A DNA stretch of 32,580 bases, taken from the NCBI GenBank assembly GCA_029987245.1, contig DALTWG010000011.1, forward strand, positions 1 to 32,580. The letters run 5' to 3'. Of this stretch, positions 23,120-30,926 are shown piece after piece (position 1 is the stretch's first letter; the number at the start of each line of letters is the position of its first letter). Made by a program: the position numbers and the translations under genes. This DNA comes from Methanocorpusculum sp. Its GTDB lineage: Archaea; Halobacteriota; Methanomicrobia; Methanomicrobiales; Methanocorpusculaceae. The notes beneath the pieces are model-generated. The model saw only the letters and a program-made list of their open reading frames with translations. It was not told the origin of the DNA and did not search any database.

Positions 23120-24412
23120 ATGAAAGCAGTCTTTAAAATTGTAACCATCCTGATGCTGTGCGCGCTGTTTACCGGGTGCGCAAGTGCCATGACAGGATTT
23201 ACCGAATCCAAGACAACTGCAGATATTTCGCCATCCGGCGTGCTGCAGGTCGGAGACAAGGTAACAGCCACTATCATGCTCTATTTCCCCCATGATTATC
23301 CGAGATCCACTGAAACTATTAAACTGAAAACCCCGTTGAGCGGTGCCGGATGGGAAATCACTCCGATTGCCGGCTCGCATGAACTGACGTATACCACAAG
23401 ACAGGGCATGTCGGCGGAAATACCGAGTTTCTTCATCAATTATGATTATGAATTCCAGATACAGATTGAATTTACCGGCTCTGTCCCCTCATCCCTTGCA
23501 GGTCAGGACATTAATGCCATAACTATTCAGCATTGTTCCGGTGATACGGTTATTTCTTCCTATGTTTCTCCGACGCAGTATGTCTATAATACGGCAAATT
23601 TCAACTCAGATGTCGGAGCGCGCGAGACGTCTCTTTCCCAGGTTCAGTCTTCTATAAACTCCTATATCAACACCGGGGTAGATACTTCTGAAGCAAAGGC
23701 GATTGCCGCAAAAGCGCAGGAAAACATTCAGAATGCAAAAAATCTCGGTGTAGACAATATTACCAGCGCTCTTGCATCTCTTGATGCCGCGGACAAAAAC
23801 ATTGCAGCCGCAAAAGAAGCCCTGAACTATGCCATACTGAACTATGTCGCAGAACAGATAAATGTTCTCAATTCGGATGTAAACACCCTGAATGCCCTTG
23901 GTGCAAGTGATAAGGCAACCATGGTCAGTGTATCGGTAAACAGTCTTGTTATGATGTATAATACCGCGGTAAAGACGTTTGAAACCGATAAAACCGGCGA
24001 CCTTACTGCGTTATATAATTCCGCCGAAAGCATAATGGATATTGCCGAATCCTATATTTCTGCAGCAACGGCTGACCAGAAATCCGGCTCGCAGACCGTG
24101 CAGCCCACATCCGCGGACATCCAGCCGACATCCGCGGTTGTGGTAACCCCGACAGAAAGTTACTATGCCCCGACACAGACCGCTGTTCCGACCGCGCCCC
24201 AGCAGTCCGGCAACACGATTACCTTCTCTCTTAACAGCACCACTATGATTCTTTCCATTGTCATTGTGGTCCTTGTTGCAGGTCTTCTTATCACTATTCT
24301 TCTCTATCACAGTGCAAAGTCGTCTGCCAGAAAGGAGAAAAAGGAGAGCAGAGAGAAAAAAGAGAAAAAGGGCAGAAAAGGAAATGATGACGACAAGTGG
24401 GAATCACTTTAA
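23120..24412 (+). CDS. Secreted, membrane-anchored surface protein of unknown function
   Basis: The start at 23120 gives a clean signal peptide (KAVFKIVTILMLCALFTGC, with GCASA near the cleavage site; a lipobox-like Cys is possible). The mature protein has a beta-rich domain (about 25-165), an Ala/Asn-rich helical domain with coiled-coil character (about 170-320), a Thr/Pro/Ser-rich stalk with the repeated phrase PTSADIQPTSAVVV (about 340-380), one membrane span (MILSIVIVVLVAGLLITILLY) and a very basic and acidic tail of about 30 residues. The 430-residue product is not one I can name. It diverges from the radical SAM gene and may be leaderless. Confidence 0.75.
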   Translation: MKAVFKIVTILMLCALFTGCASAMTGFTESKTTADISPSGVLQVGDKVTATIMLYFPHDYPRSTETIKLKTPLSGAGWEITPIAGSHELTYTTRQGMSAEIPSFFINYDYEFQIQIEFTGSVPSSLAGQDINAITIQHCSGDTVISSYVSPTQYVYNTANFNSDVGARETSLSQVQSSINSYINTGVDTSEAKAIAAKAQENIQNAKNLGVDNITSALASLDAADKNIAAAKEALNYAILNYVAEQINVLNSDVNTLNALGASDKATMVSVSVNSLVMMYNTAVKTFETDKTGDLTALYNSAESIMDIAESYISAATADQKSGSQTVQPTSADIQPTSAVVVTPTESYYAPTQTAVPTAPQQSGNTITFSLNSTTMILSIVIVVLVAGLLITILLYHSAKSSARKEKKESREKKEKKGRKGNDDDKWESL

Positions 24413-24449
24413 ATAAACTACTTATTTTTGCAGCGCCCATCTAATAACG

Positions 24450-24905
24450 ATGGCACAAAAAGTTCTTTTATCTACCAACCATGGAGATATCACGCTTGAA
24501 CTCCGTGAAGATATGCCGGTAACCTCCGGCAACTTTGCCGACCTGGTCAAAAAAGGATTCTACGACGGTGTTATTTTCCACCGCATTATTGACGGTTTCA
24601 TGATTCAGGGCGGCGACCCGACCGGAACCGGCATGGGCGGACCGGGCTACAAAATCAAGGACGAATTCACCAAAACCAACAGAAACGACCGCGGAACCAT
24701 TGCCATGGCTAACGCCGGGCCGAACACCGGTGGCTCCCAGTTCTTTATCAATCTGGTAAACAACAACTACCTTGACCGGGCGCACCCCGCATTCGGCAAG
24801 GTAATTTCCGGCATGGAGGTTGTGGACGAAATCGGGAAGGTAAAGACCAACTACAGCGACAGACCGCTGGAAGATGTTGTGATTGTAAAAGCAACCCTTC
24901 TCTAA
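24450..24905 (+). CDS. Cyclophilin-type peptidyl-prolyl isomerase
   Basis: The enzyme speeds cis-trans isomerisation of proline peptide bonds in the cytosol; no signal peptide is present. The 151-residue protein has the full cyclophilin core: FHRIIDGFMIQGGDPTGTG with the catalytic Arg, GTIAMANAGPNTGGSQFFI, and LDRAHPAFGKVISGMEVVD. A TATA-like ACTTATTTTTG lies about 26 bases before the ATG and no Shine-Dalgarno is visible, so it may be leaderless. The 37-base gap after the surface protein gene and the T6 after its stop suggest it is a separate unit. Confidence 0.96.
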   Translation: MAQKVLLSTNHGDITLELREDMPVTSGNFADLVKKGFYDGVIFHRIIDGFMIQGGDPTGTGMGGPGYKIKDEFTKTNRNDRGTIAMANAGPNTGGSQFFINLVNNNYLDRAHPAFGKVISGMEVVDEIGKVKTNYSDRPLEDVVIVKATLL

Positions 24906-24911
24906 TTTTTT
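24906..24911 (+). terminator. T6 terminator after the cyclophilin gene
   Basis: A T6 run directly follows the TAA stop. No stem is visible. Confidence 0.4.
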
Positions 24912-24965
24912 CCGGTCCCTTTTCCGAAACCTATTTTACTCAATGAAACCATATTTCTATTCATT

Positions 24966-26459
24966 ATGTCCGCAGGATTTTTTGACCGCATGAAAAAGGT
25001 AAAACCCTGGATAGTGGAAAGTGTCCCCGCACCCGAAGCAGCAGGCTACGGCGTGGGTATGACACAGCCCGAATACAAATCAAAGCCCTATTTCATCGTT
25101 GCATCCGTTGAAATGGGAAACACCACCACGAAATGTATTCTGACAGGCACCAATCTGGAAGACGGCCGCTCTTATGTGATTAACAAAACCGTTTCGATGA
25201 GCCGTGATGTGCGTCCGCCAAAGCCGGGGGAGGTTGTGTTTGGCACGACTCTTGACGGCACTGAACTTACGCGCGAGTCGGTCACGGAACTTGTCCGCGA
25301 CACGCTGATTAAGTGCCACAAGGATGCAAATCTTGACATCAAGACCGAGCTTGACTTTGTTGTGCGCAGTACTGGTGTGGTCGCTGCCATGGACTCGCCC
25401 GACCAGGTCGGCGAGTTCATTAAAGCGCTTGCCGACGGCTGTCTTTTGGCCGGTGTCCCGCCGAAGAAGATGACGCCGCCGATGGGAATCAACAGCCTTC
25501 CGCCGAAACTGCGCCCGCACAGTTTCGCCGACCGGCTTGTCTTTACCGGCGCGGTTGCCGGAGTTACGCCGCCGTCGGGAACGACCGGCGTTGAAATGGT
25601 CGCCAATGAAATGGAGGGCGAGCTTGCGATGGCAGGCATCAAAGAGGGCGCCAAATGGACCCCGGTTGATTTCAGAAACCCGTGCATCTCCATGGACTTC
25701 GGGACCACGCTTGACGGGCGGATTACCTCTGATGTCGACCCGAACGCAGAAAGCCCGTTTGCAAAAACCATTGGCAACTTTTGCGGGCTTGCCGGTGCTA
25801 TTCCCGATGCGATTATCCGCGGTACGGGACTTGTTGACGGCAAAAAAGGCACGGCCCTTGATTTATTCGGCGAGCACTGCGCGCCGGCAGGAAACAACTC
25901 GCGCAAAAAGGCGCAGCCCTATATTGACCGGGCGCTTGCCCTCATCGATGTCGCCGAGGTACCGCGCGAGCGCACCCGTTTCGGCAAAGTGCCGGTATGC
26001 GCTGATGTTGCAAAAGATTCAGGCATTGTCTTAATCGGTGTCGATGCCGGTGTTGACGGAAGCAATATTCCGGAGCTTGAAAAGATCGGCGCGGAACTTG
26101 CCGCAAAGGAAAAGAAGCAGGTCATTCGGGAGGTTATCGACAGAGTCTGCGCCGAAATTGCGCTGAAGATTGTCGACCTGTGTATCAAAAACAATCTGTT
26201 GCCGAAAAACAGTTCCATCGGTTTTACCGGCCGTGCGATTATTTCCGGCAACAAGCCGCAGTATATTTTAGAGGGCGTAACGGAGCGGGGCATTTATGAC
26301 AACGCAGTCGAGCACCTTGTCTTTGTTGACGACGGATTAGCGCGCGGGTCTGCACTCATGGGCCGGTGTATGAACAGTATCGGTCATCCGAAGTGCCCCA
26401 TAGGCGGTGTGCGCGGAGGGCACTGCATTATGGCAAAGCGTCAGAAGGTGGGAAAGTAA
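24966..26459 (+). CDS. Methanogenesis marker protein 14
   Basis: The 497-residue protein matches the methanogenesis marker 14 family, found nearly only in methanogens; its exact role is not established. The segment FIVASVEMGNTTTKCIL (residues 43-59) looks like the phosphate-1 loop of the actin-like ATPase superfamily, and SMDFGTTLDGRI near 260 could be a second nucleotide loop. The end is Cys-containing (MGRCMNSIGHPKCPIGGVRGGHC). I infer a nucleotide-driven maturation or activation role, by analogy to ASKHA activators, not from direct evidence. The 80-residue gene starts on the base after its stop codon, so the pair is co-translated. Confidence 0.88.
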   Translation: MSAGFFDRMKKVKPWIVESVPAPEAAGYGVGMTQPEYKSKPYFIVASVEMGNTTTKCILTGTNLEDGRSYVINKTVSMSRDVRPPKPGEVVFGTTLDGTELTRESVTELVRDTLIKCHKDANLDIKTELDFVVRSTGVVAAMDSPDQVGEFIKALADGCLLAGVPPKKMTPPMGINSLPPKLRPHSFADRLVFTGAVAGVTPPSGTTGVEMVANEMEGELAMAGIKEGAKWTPVDFRNPCISMDFGTTLDGRITSDVDPNAESPFAKTIGNFCGLAGAIPDAIIRGTGLVDGKKGTALDLFGEHCAPAGNNSRKKAQPYIDRALALIDVAEVPRERTRFGKVPVCADVAKDSGIVLIGVDAGVDGSNIPELEKIGAELAAKEKKQVIREVIDRVCAEIALKIVDLCIKNNLLPKNSSIGFTGRAIISGNKPQYILEGVTERGIYDNAVEHLVFVDDGLARGSALMGRCMNSIGHPKCPIGGVRGGHCIMAKRQKVGK

Positions 26460-26702
26460 ATGGCAGAGGAAGAGGAATTTGATTTAGTCATCCCGCCGGG
26501 ATGCCCGCGCACTGTTATTCGTGATTTAATCCAGCAGTTCGACGTCGAACTGGTCGAGGTTACGCGCACGTTCAACTATGCGAACATGGAAAATGACGAA
26601 CGCCAGATTCTTGCGCTGCGGGGCAAAAAAGAGGAAGTGGAGAAGGCGAATGAGTTTATGGTGGATGCAATCCGTAAATTCATTGAGGAAAATTCCAAAT
26701 AA
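26460..26702 (+). CDS. Small acidic protein coupled to methanogenesis marker 14
   Basis: I cannot name this 80-residue product. It begins MAEEEEFDLVIPPGCPR, has a predicted alpha-beta pattern (helix TVIRDLIQQF, strands VELVEVTRTFNY and RQILALRG, and a long C-terminal helix), one Cys, and no membrane segment. The ATG directly follows the marker 14 stop (TAAATG), with GGTGGG upstream as a possible ribosome site. The tight linkage suggests that it works with the marker 14 protein, perhaps as a small partner. A T6 run (26710-26715) follows. Confidence 0.8.
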   Translation: MAEEEEFDLVIPPGCPRTVIRDLIQQFDVELVEVTRTFNYANMENDERQILALRGKKEEVEKANEFMVDAIRKFIEENSK

Positions 26703-26709
26703 TCTCATC

Positions 26710-26715
26710 TTTTTT
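26710..26715 (+). terminator. T6 terminator of the marker 14 operon
   Basis: A T6 run stands eight bases after the stop of the 80-residue gene. It precedes the L30e promoter region. Confidence 0.4.
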
Positions 26716-26786
26716 GTAACTGTTTGGCCCAAACCATTATTACCTTCCGGCGCTAATATGTAAAGAGTTTTCAGACATATCTGAAA

Positions 26787-26883
26787 TACTATATCTGCGG
26801 GAAGGATAAAAAATACTGTTTGGGATTCACCCCCTTGAGTTTTATCCGGAGTGCAGAAAAACTACCTCTAAATGGTGAAACAA
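26787..26883 (+). promoter_or_regulatory. Promoter and leader of the L30e-NusA operon
   Basis: TACTATAT at 26787-26794 is a plausible TATA box, giving a transcript start near 26817 and a leader of about 65 bases. An inverted repeat GGATAAAA/TTTTATCC (26804-26811 and 26840-26847) spans the predicted start, and a GGTGA Shine-Dalgarno lies five bases before the ATG at 26884. Confidence 0.4.
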
Positions 26884-27165
26884 ATGGATTTCAACTTATC
26901 ATTAAGAAGAGCAATCAAGACCGGAAAAGTTGTTCTCGGTCAGAACTCTGTTGAAAAAGCAATCAACGATGCAAAACTTGTCATTGTTGCAGCAAACGCA
27001 CCGGAAAAGGTTCGTGCTGTCATTGCAGCAAAGGAAAACCTTCCTCTCTATGAATTTGAAGGAAGCTCCCGCCAGCTTGGAAAAGAGTGCGGTCGTGACC
27101 ACATGGTCAGTGTTTTAGCTGTTCTTGATGCCGGCGAGTCTGACATTCTCTCCTTAAAAGAGTGA
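26884..27165 (+). CDS. rpl30e: Large-subunit ribosomal protein L30e
   Basis: L30e belongs to the L7Ae/L30e RNA-binding family. The 93-residue protein begins MDFNLSLRRAIKTGKVVLGQNS, the usual archaeal start, and has the family motifs KLVIVAANAP and LGKECGRDHMVSVLAVLDAG. The ATG at 26884 is preferred to the one at 26872 because GGTGA lies five bases upstream of it and overlaps the earlier codons. It is followed seven bases later by nusA. In most archaea this pair is part of the RNA polymerase and translation factor cluster; here the neighbours are different. Confidence 0.95.
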   Translation: MDFNLSLRRAIKTGKVVLGQNSVEKAINDAKLVIVAANAPEKVRAVIAAKENLPLYEFEGSSRQLGKECGRDHMVSVLAVLDAGESDILSLKE

Positions 27166-27172
27166 ACACAAC

Positions 27173-27640
27173 ATGGCAGAGATAACCATTTCCGAAGATG
27201 CAATGCGTATGATTGCCCAGTTTGAGAATTTGACCGGGGCAGGAGCACGCGACTGTTTCGTTGACGAAAAGTTTAACCGGATTTTATTCGTTATCAATCC
27301 GGGCGAGATGGGTCTTGCAATCGGAAAGAAGGGTGCAAGCATTAAAAAGGCGGCTGATGCTTTCGGCAAGAAGGTTGAGGTTGTCGAGTACAATGCTGAC
27401 AAGGTTCAGTTCATCAGAAACTGTTTCCTTCCGGTCCACGTCCAGACGGTAACGTTTGAAAAGGACGAGGACGGCAGCGAGATTGCATACATCGAGGTGC
27501 CGGAAACCGACCGCGGTCTTGCAATCGGCAAGGAAGGTAAAAATATTATCAAGGCAAAGAAACTCGCCTTACGTCAGTTCGATATTGTCAATGTCGAACT
27601 CAAGAAGGACGAGGTGGAAGAGGAAGAGGATTTAATTTAA
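27173..27640 (+). CDS. nusA: Archaeal transcription factor NusA (two KH domains)
   Basis: The 155-residue protein contains two KH RNA-binding domains without the bacterial N-terminal and S1 domains. The GxxG loops are IGKKGASIKKA (about residue 45) and IGKEGKNIIKAK (about residue 120). The C-terminus is acidic (KKDEVEEEEDLI). It is thought to act in termination or antitermination in archaea, but little is established. It is co-transcribed with L30e and ends inside a strong hairpin terminator. Confidence 0.95.
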   Translation: MAEITISEDAMRMIAQFENLTGAGARDCFVDEKFNRILFVINPGEMGLAIGKKGASIKKAADAFGKKVEVVEYNADKVQFIRNCFLPVHVQTVTFEKDEDGSEIAYIEVPETDRGLAIGKEGKNIIKAKKLALRQFDIVNVELKKDEVEEEEDLI

Positions 27641-27654
27641 ATCCTCTCTTTTTT
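27626..27654 (+). terminator. Stem-loop plus T6 terminator overlapping the nusA stop
   Basis: A perfect nine-base-pair stem GAGGATTTA/TAAATCCTC with a three-base loop (27626-27646) contains the TAA stop and is followed by T6 (27649-27654). This is a textbook intrinsic terminator shape, less common in archaea. Confidence 0.65.
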
Positions 27655-27748
27655 GCGAAATCGGTTATTGCTCTTTTATTCCTGTACTCTGTTTTTCACC
27701 GGCAATCAGTTATAGATGCCTGAAGCCGGATTGAACTGAAAATCACAA

Positions 27749-27774
27749 AACCGGTTACTTTTATCCCTATAAAT
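27749..27774 (+). promoter_or_regulatory. thiC promoter with AACCGGTT palindrome
   Basis: CCTATAAATGC contains a TATA box at 27768-27774 that overlaps the most upstream ATG, so the true start lies later. An eight-base palindrome AACCGGTT at 27749-27756 sits just upstream and could be an operator. I see no TPP riboswitch. Confidence 0.4.
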
Positions 27775-27790
27775 GCAAATAATCTACCTT

Positions 27791-29065
27791 ATGCAGTCTG
27801 TTATGAAGAACTGTCAGTCAGGGGATATTGCCTTCCTCAAAAATGTTGCCGAAAAAGAGTCGCTTGATGCGCACAAAATTGCCAAATCTATTCTTTCAGG
27901 TCGTGCTGTACTGCTGCAAAACGAAAAGCGCAGCGTTGAGCCGTGTCTCATAGGAGAAGGTGCCCGGATTAAAGTCAATGTAAATATCGGGACTTCGGGT
28001 GTGACCTGTCATCCGGAAAAGGAGATGGAAAAAGCCCGTGCTGCAATTGATAACGGCGCTGATACGCTCATGGATTTATCCACCGGTGGAGATTTGAAAC
28101 AAATCCGCAGTGAGATTCTCAAGCTTGCAGTTCCTGTAGGAACGGTGCCGGTTTATGAAGCCGTGCGGCGCGCCGGAAATGTGCTTGATGTAACAGCGGA
28201 TATTCTCTTTGATACGATTCGCGACCAGGCAAAAGAGGGCGTTGATTTTATGACGCTGCACTGCGGGGTTACGCGTGAGACGCTTGCCGCGCTGAAGCTT
28301 GACCCGCGTGTAACAGGTGTTGTTTCACGGGGAGGCTCGTTTCATACGGCTATGATGCTTGCCAGCGGCGCGGAAAATCCGTTGTATAAGGAGTTTGATT
28401 ATCTGCTTGAGATTCTTGATGAATACGGGGTGGTGCTTTCTTTAGGGGATGGTATGCGCCCGGGTGCGTATGTTGATTCGGTAAAGCTTGCAAAGTCGCA
28501 GGAGTATCTCACGCTCGGGCATCTGGCGCGCCGGGCGTATAATGCCGGTGTGCAGAGGATGATTGAGGGACCGGGGCACATGGATTATGCGGAGATTTCG
28601 TATAATGTGAAGATGATAAAGGAGATTACCGGTTTTGCTCCGCTATATCTTCTCGGTCCGCTGGTTACAGATATTGCGCCCGGGTATGATCATATTACGG
28701 GGGCGATTGGCGGGGCTTTGGCTGCCTGTTCCGGTGCGGATTTTTTGTGCATGGTAAGTCCCTCAGAGCATCTTGCCTTGCCGAATCTGGCTGATATTGT
28801 CGAGGGGACGCGGGTTTGCAAAGTTGCTGCGCATGTCGGGGATTTAGAGCGGCGTAAGGATTTGGAACGTGCGCGGGAGGAGCAGATGGCTTTTGCGCGC
28901 AAAAATCTTGACTGGGATGCTCAGTTTCGTCTTGCGCTTTTTGGCGGTCATGCAAGGGAGGTGCATGAAAGGGACGGGGAGTGCAAGACGTGTTCGATGT
29001 GCGGGGATTTGTGTGCATTGAAGATGGTGGAAAAGGCGCTGGGGGGAGGGAAAAGAGAGGTGTGA
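27791..29065 (+). CDS. thiC: Phosphomethylpyrimidine synthase ThiC
   Basis: ThiC converts aminoimidazole ribotide to the pyrimidine half of thiamine by radical SAM chemistry. The 424-residue protein has the archaeal length without the plant or bacterial N-terminal extension, and the conserved segments NVNIGTSG, GADTLMDLSTGG, VGTVPVYEA, TLHCGVTRE, SLGDGMRPGA, MIEGPGHM, LLGPLVTDIAPGYDHI and PSEHLALPN. The cluster motif at the C-terminus is CSMCGDLC, CX2CX3C, one residue shorter than the usual CX2CX4C. The ATG at 27791 was chosen because the one at 27773 lies in the TATA box; 27803 is also possible. thiM and thiE lie 25 kb away. Confidence 0.93.
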   Translation: MQSVMKNCQSGDIAFLKNVAEKESLDAHKIAKSILSGRAVLLQNEKRSVEPCLIGEGARIKVNVNIGTSGVTCHPEKEMEKARAAIDNGADTLMDLSTGGDLKQIRSEILKLAVPVGTVPVYEAVRRAGNVLDVTADILFDTIRDQAKEGVDFMTLHCGVTRETLAALKLDPRVTGVVSRGGSFHTAMMLASGAENPLYKEFDYLLEILDEYGVVLSLGDGMRPGAYVDSVKLAKSQEYLTLGHLARRAYNAGVQRMIEGPGHMDYAEISYNVKMIKEITGFAPLYLLGPLVTDIAPGYDHITGAIGGALAACSGADFLCMVSPSEHLALPNLADIVEGTRVCKVAAHVGDLERRKDLERAREEQMAFARKNLDWDAQFRLALFGGHAREVHERDGECKTCSMCGDLCALKMVEKALGGGKREV

Positions 29066-29066
29066 C

Positions 29067-29073
29067 TTTTTTT
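29067..29073 (+). terminator. T7 terminator after thiC
   Basis: A T7 run directly follows the TGA stop. The next 200 bases up to the first symporter hold C/T-rich sequence and no gene that I can support. Confidence 0.45.
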
Positions 29074-29245
29074 GCGGGCAGCTTTGGCGCGGGAGGCGGT
29101 CCGGTGGTTTGCAAAGCTCATTTTTACATCGCGCGACGTGCAAAAAAATGGATATAGGGGGGTTAGACTCCCTCTTACCCTTTTTTCACCCTCGCACCTC
29201 TCTCTCCCCCCTCCAATAAAACCTTTCCGCCTCTAACCCGCCCCC

Positions 29246-29253
29246 TTTAATAC
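29246..29253 (+). promoter_or_regulatory. TATA-like box of the first symporter gene
   Basis: CCCTTTAATACAC is centred about 30 bases before the ATG at 29279, which suits a short or absent leader. AAGGTC lies just before the ATG and could serve as a weak ribosome site. Confidence 0.35.
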
Positions 29254-29278
29254 ACAGCACCGCCTACATGTAAGGTCA

Positions 29279-30796
29279 ATGGACTTTAATGAAGCGATCC
29301 TCTCTGTTCTTGACCCGGTAGACACCTGGGTCTGGTACGTCGCTTTTGTCTTCATAGTAGGATTCGGCATATACGCCACCTTCAGGTCAAAAGGACTCCA
29401 GGTCTTCAGGCTTGGTGAAGCATGCAAAGTAGCATTCACCGGCATCAAGGAAAAGAAAGGAAAACATGTAATCTCCTCCTTCCAGGCATTCTGTGTCAGT
29501 ATGGGGGCACGTATCGGCGTCGGAAACATCGCAGGCGTGGCAGCAGCCCTTGTCATGGGCGGACCCGGCGCCATCTTCTGGATGTGGCTCTTTGCCTTAA
29601 TCGGCGCAGCAACCAGTTTTGTTGAAAACACCATCGGTCAGATCTTCAAAGAGAAAAAAAGCGACGGCTACTTCTATGGAGGTCCCGCCTACTACGTGAA
29701 AAACGGACTGAAAAAACCGAAGTTTGCCATCTTCATGGCCCTCCTGATTATCATCACCTACGGCGTCGTCTTCGTCGGCCAGCAGGTCAACCAGGCATCA
29801 GCCGCAATCCGGACTGCATTCTATATTGAATCCGACCTTTTCCTTGCAGACGGCAGCCTGAACTTCGGCCTTATCTTCATTGCAGCAGCCCTCGCTCTCC
29901 TTGTCGCAGCCATCGTCTTTGGCGGCATCAAGCGCGTTGCAAAAGTCTCCACCTGGCTTGTACCCGTAATGGCAATCCTCTGGATATTACTTGCCATCGT
30001 TCTTATCCTTGTCAACTTCTCCCAGATACTTGTCGTCATTGAAACCATCTTCCGCTACGCATTCGGCGTGGAAGCATTTGTCGGCGGTGGAATCGGCGCA
30101 ATGATTTTAATGGGTCTCAAGCGCGGTGTATTCTCCAACGAAGCAGGTATCGGTTCCATCCCGAATGTCTCCTCTTCCGCCCACGTGAAACACCCCGTCA
30201 AGCAGGGACTTATGCAGTCCCTCGGCGTTTTAATCGATACCCTGGTAGTTTGTTCCGCAACCGCATTCGTCCTCATTATGTACACCAACGTTGCCTATGC
30301 CGGTTACGCATTCACTGCCGAGCAGCAGGCCGCCTTAAACGGCTCCCCCCTTGTTGCCGAAGCACTCTCCGCAAGCTTTCTGGGACAGGCTGCCCCCTAC
30401 GTTCTCGCAGTCTTCCTGTTAGTCTTTGCCTTCAGCAGTGCAATCGGCTACTACTCCATCAGTGAAAGCAACGTCCGCTACATCTCCGAAAAGCCCGGGG
30501 CAATCTTTGCCGTACGCCTGATTATTGTTGTCATGGCATTCCTTTCCGGAATCTGGTCGATGACCTTGGCGTGGACACTGCTTGATACCTTCCAGGCACT
30601 GATGGGTATCTTCAACATCGGCATTATCATCTTCCTCGCAAAATACGCCTGGCAGGCTCTCGACGATTATCTTGACCAGAAGGCAAACGGCGTGGAAGAA
30701 CCGGTCTTTGACCCGAAATGCCTGTCATGCCAGGACGGCATTACCTGTTGGCCTGCGGCAGAGCCGGACAATGAACCTAATGAAGGCATGAAATAA
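29279..30796 (+). CDS. agcS: Sodium:alanine/glycine symporter (AgcS family), copy 1
   Basis: The family imports alanine or glycine with sodium; a methanogen AgcS from Methanococcus maripaludis is characterised. The 505-residue protein has about ten to eleven membrane spans and the family signatures MGARIGVGNIAGVAAALVMG, GGPGAIFWMW, FSNEAGIGSIPNVSSSAHV and HPVKQGLMQSLGVLIDT. It ends in an unusual hydrophilic tail with KCLSCQDGITCW, a CX2CX5C motif. The tail and most of the core are shared with the second copy, which starts 130 bases after it. A C/T-rich stretch (CTCCCCCCTCTTTTTT) follows the stop and likely ends transcription. Confidence 0.93.
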   Translation: MDFNEAILSVLDPVDTWVWYVAFVFIVGFGIYATFRSKGLQVFRLGEACKVAFTGIKEKKGKHVISSFQAFCVSMGARIGVGNIAGVAAALVMGGPGAIFWMWLFALIGAATSFVENTIGQIFKEKKSDGYFYGGPAYYVKNGLKKPKFAIFMALLIIITYGVVFVGQQVNQASAAIRTAFYIESDLFLADGSLNFGLIFIAAALALLVAAIVFGGIKRVAKVSTWLVPVMAILWILLAIVLILVNFSQILVVIETIFRYAFGVEAFVGGGIGAMILMGLKRGVFSNEAGIGSIPNVSSSAHVKHPVKQGLMQSLGVLIDTLVVCSATAFVLIMYTNVAYAGYAFTAEQQAALNGSPLVAEALSASFLGQAAPYVLAVFLLVFAFSSAIGYYSISESNVRYISEKPGAIFAVRLIIVVMAFLSGIWSMTLAWTLLDTFQALMGIFNIGIIIFLAKYAWQALDDYLDQKANGVEEPVFDPKCLSCQDGITCWPAAEPDNEPNEGMK

Positions 30797-30891
30797 CTCC
30801 CCCCTCTTTTTTCGACCATCTGTCTTCGCAGCTCGCACATACCTGTCTGTTATGCAGATAATATCAGGGGTGTCCGGCGGTTTGAGACGAT

Positions 30892-30900
30892 GTATTAATA
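30892..30900 (+). promoter_or_regulatory. TATA-like box of the second symporter gene
   Basis: GTATTAATAAGG is centred about 31 bases before the ATG at 30927. It implies that the second copy has its own promoter and a near-leaderless message. Confidence 0.4.
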
Positions 30901-30926
30901 AGGTATCAGGAGAAACTTATTAACGC

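Noticed and set aside
27641..27790. TPP riboswitch upstream of thiC
   Set aside because: Short fragments resembling CTGA-type motifs occur, but the paired arms and the conserved core segments are absent and the order is wrong.
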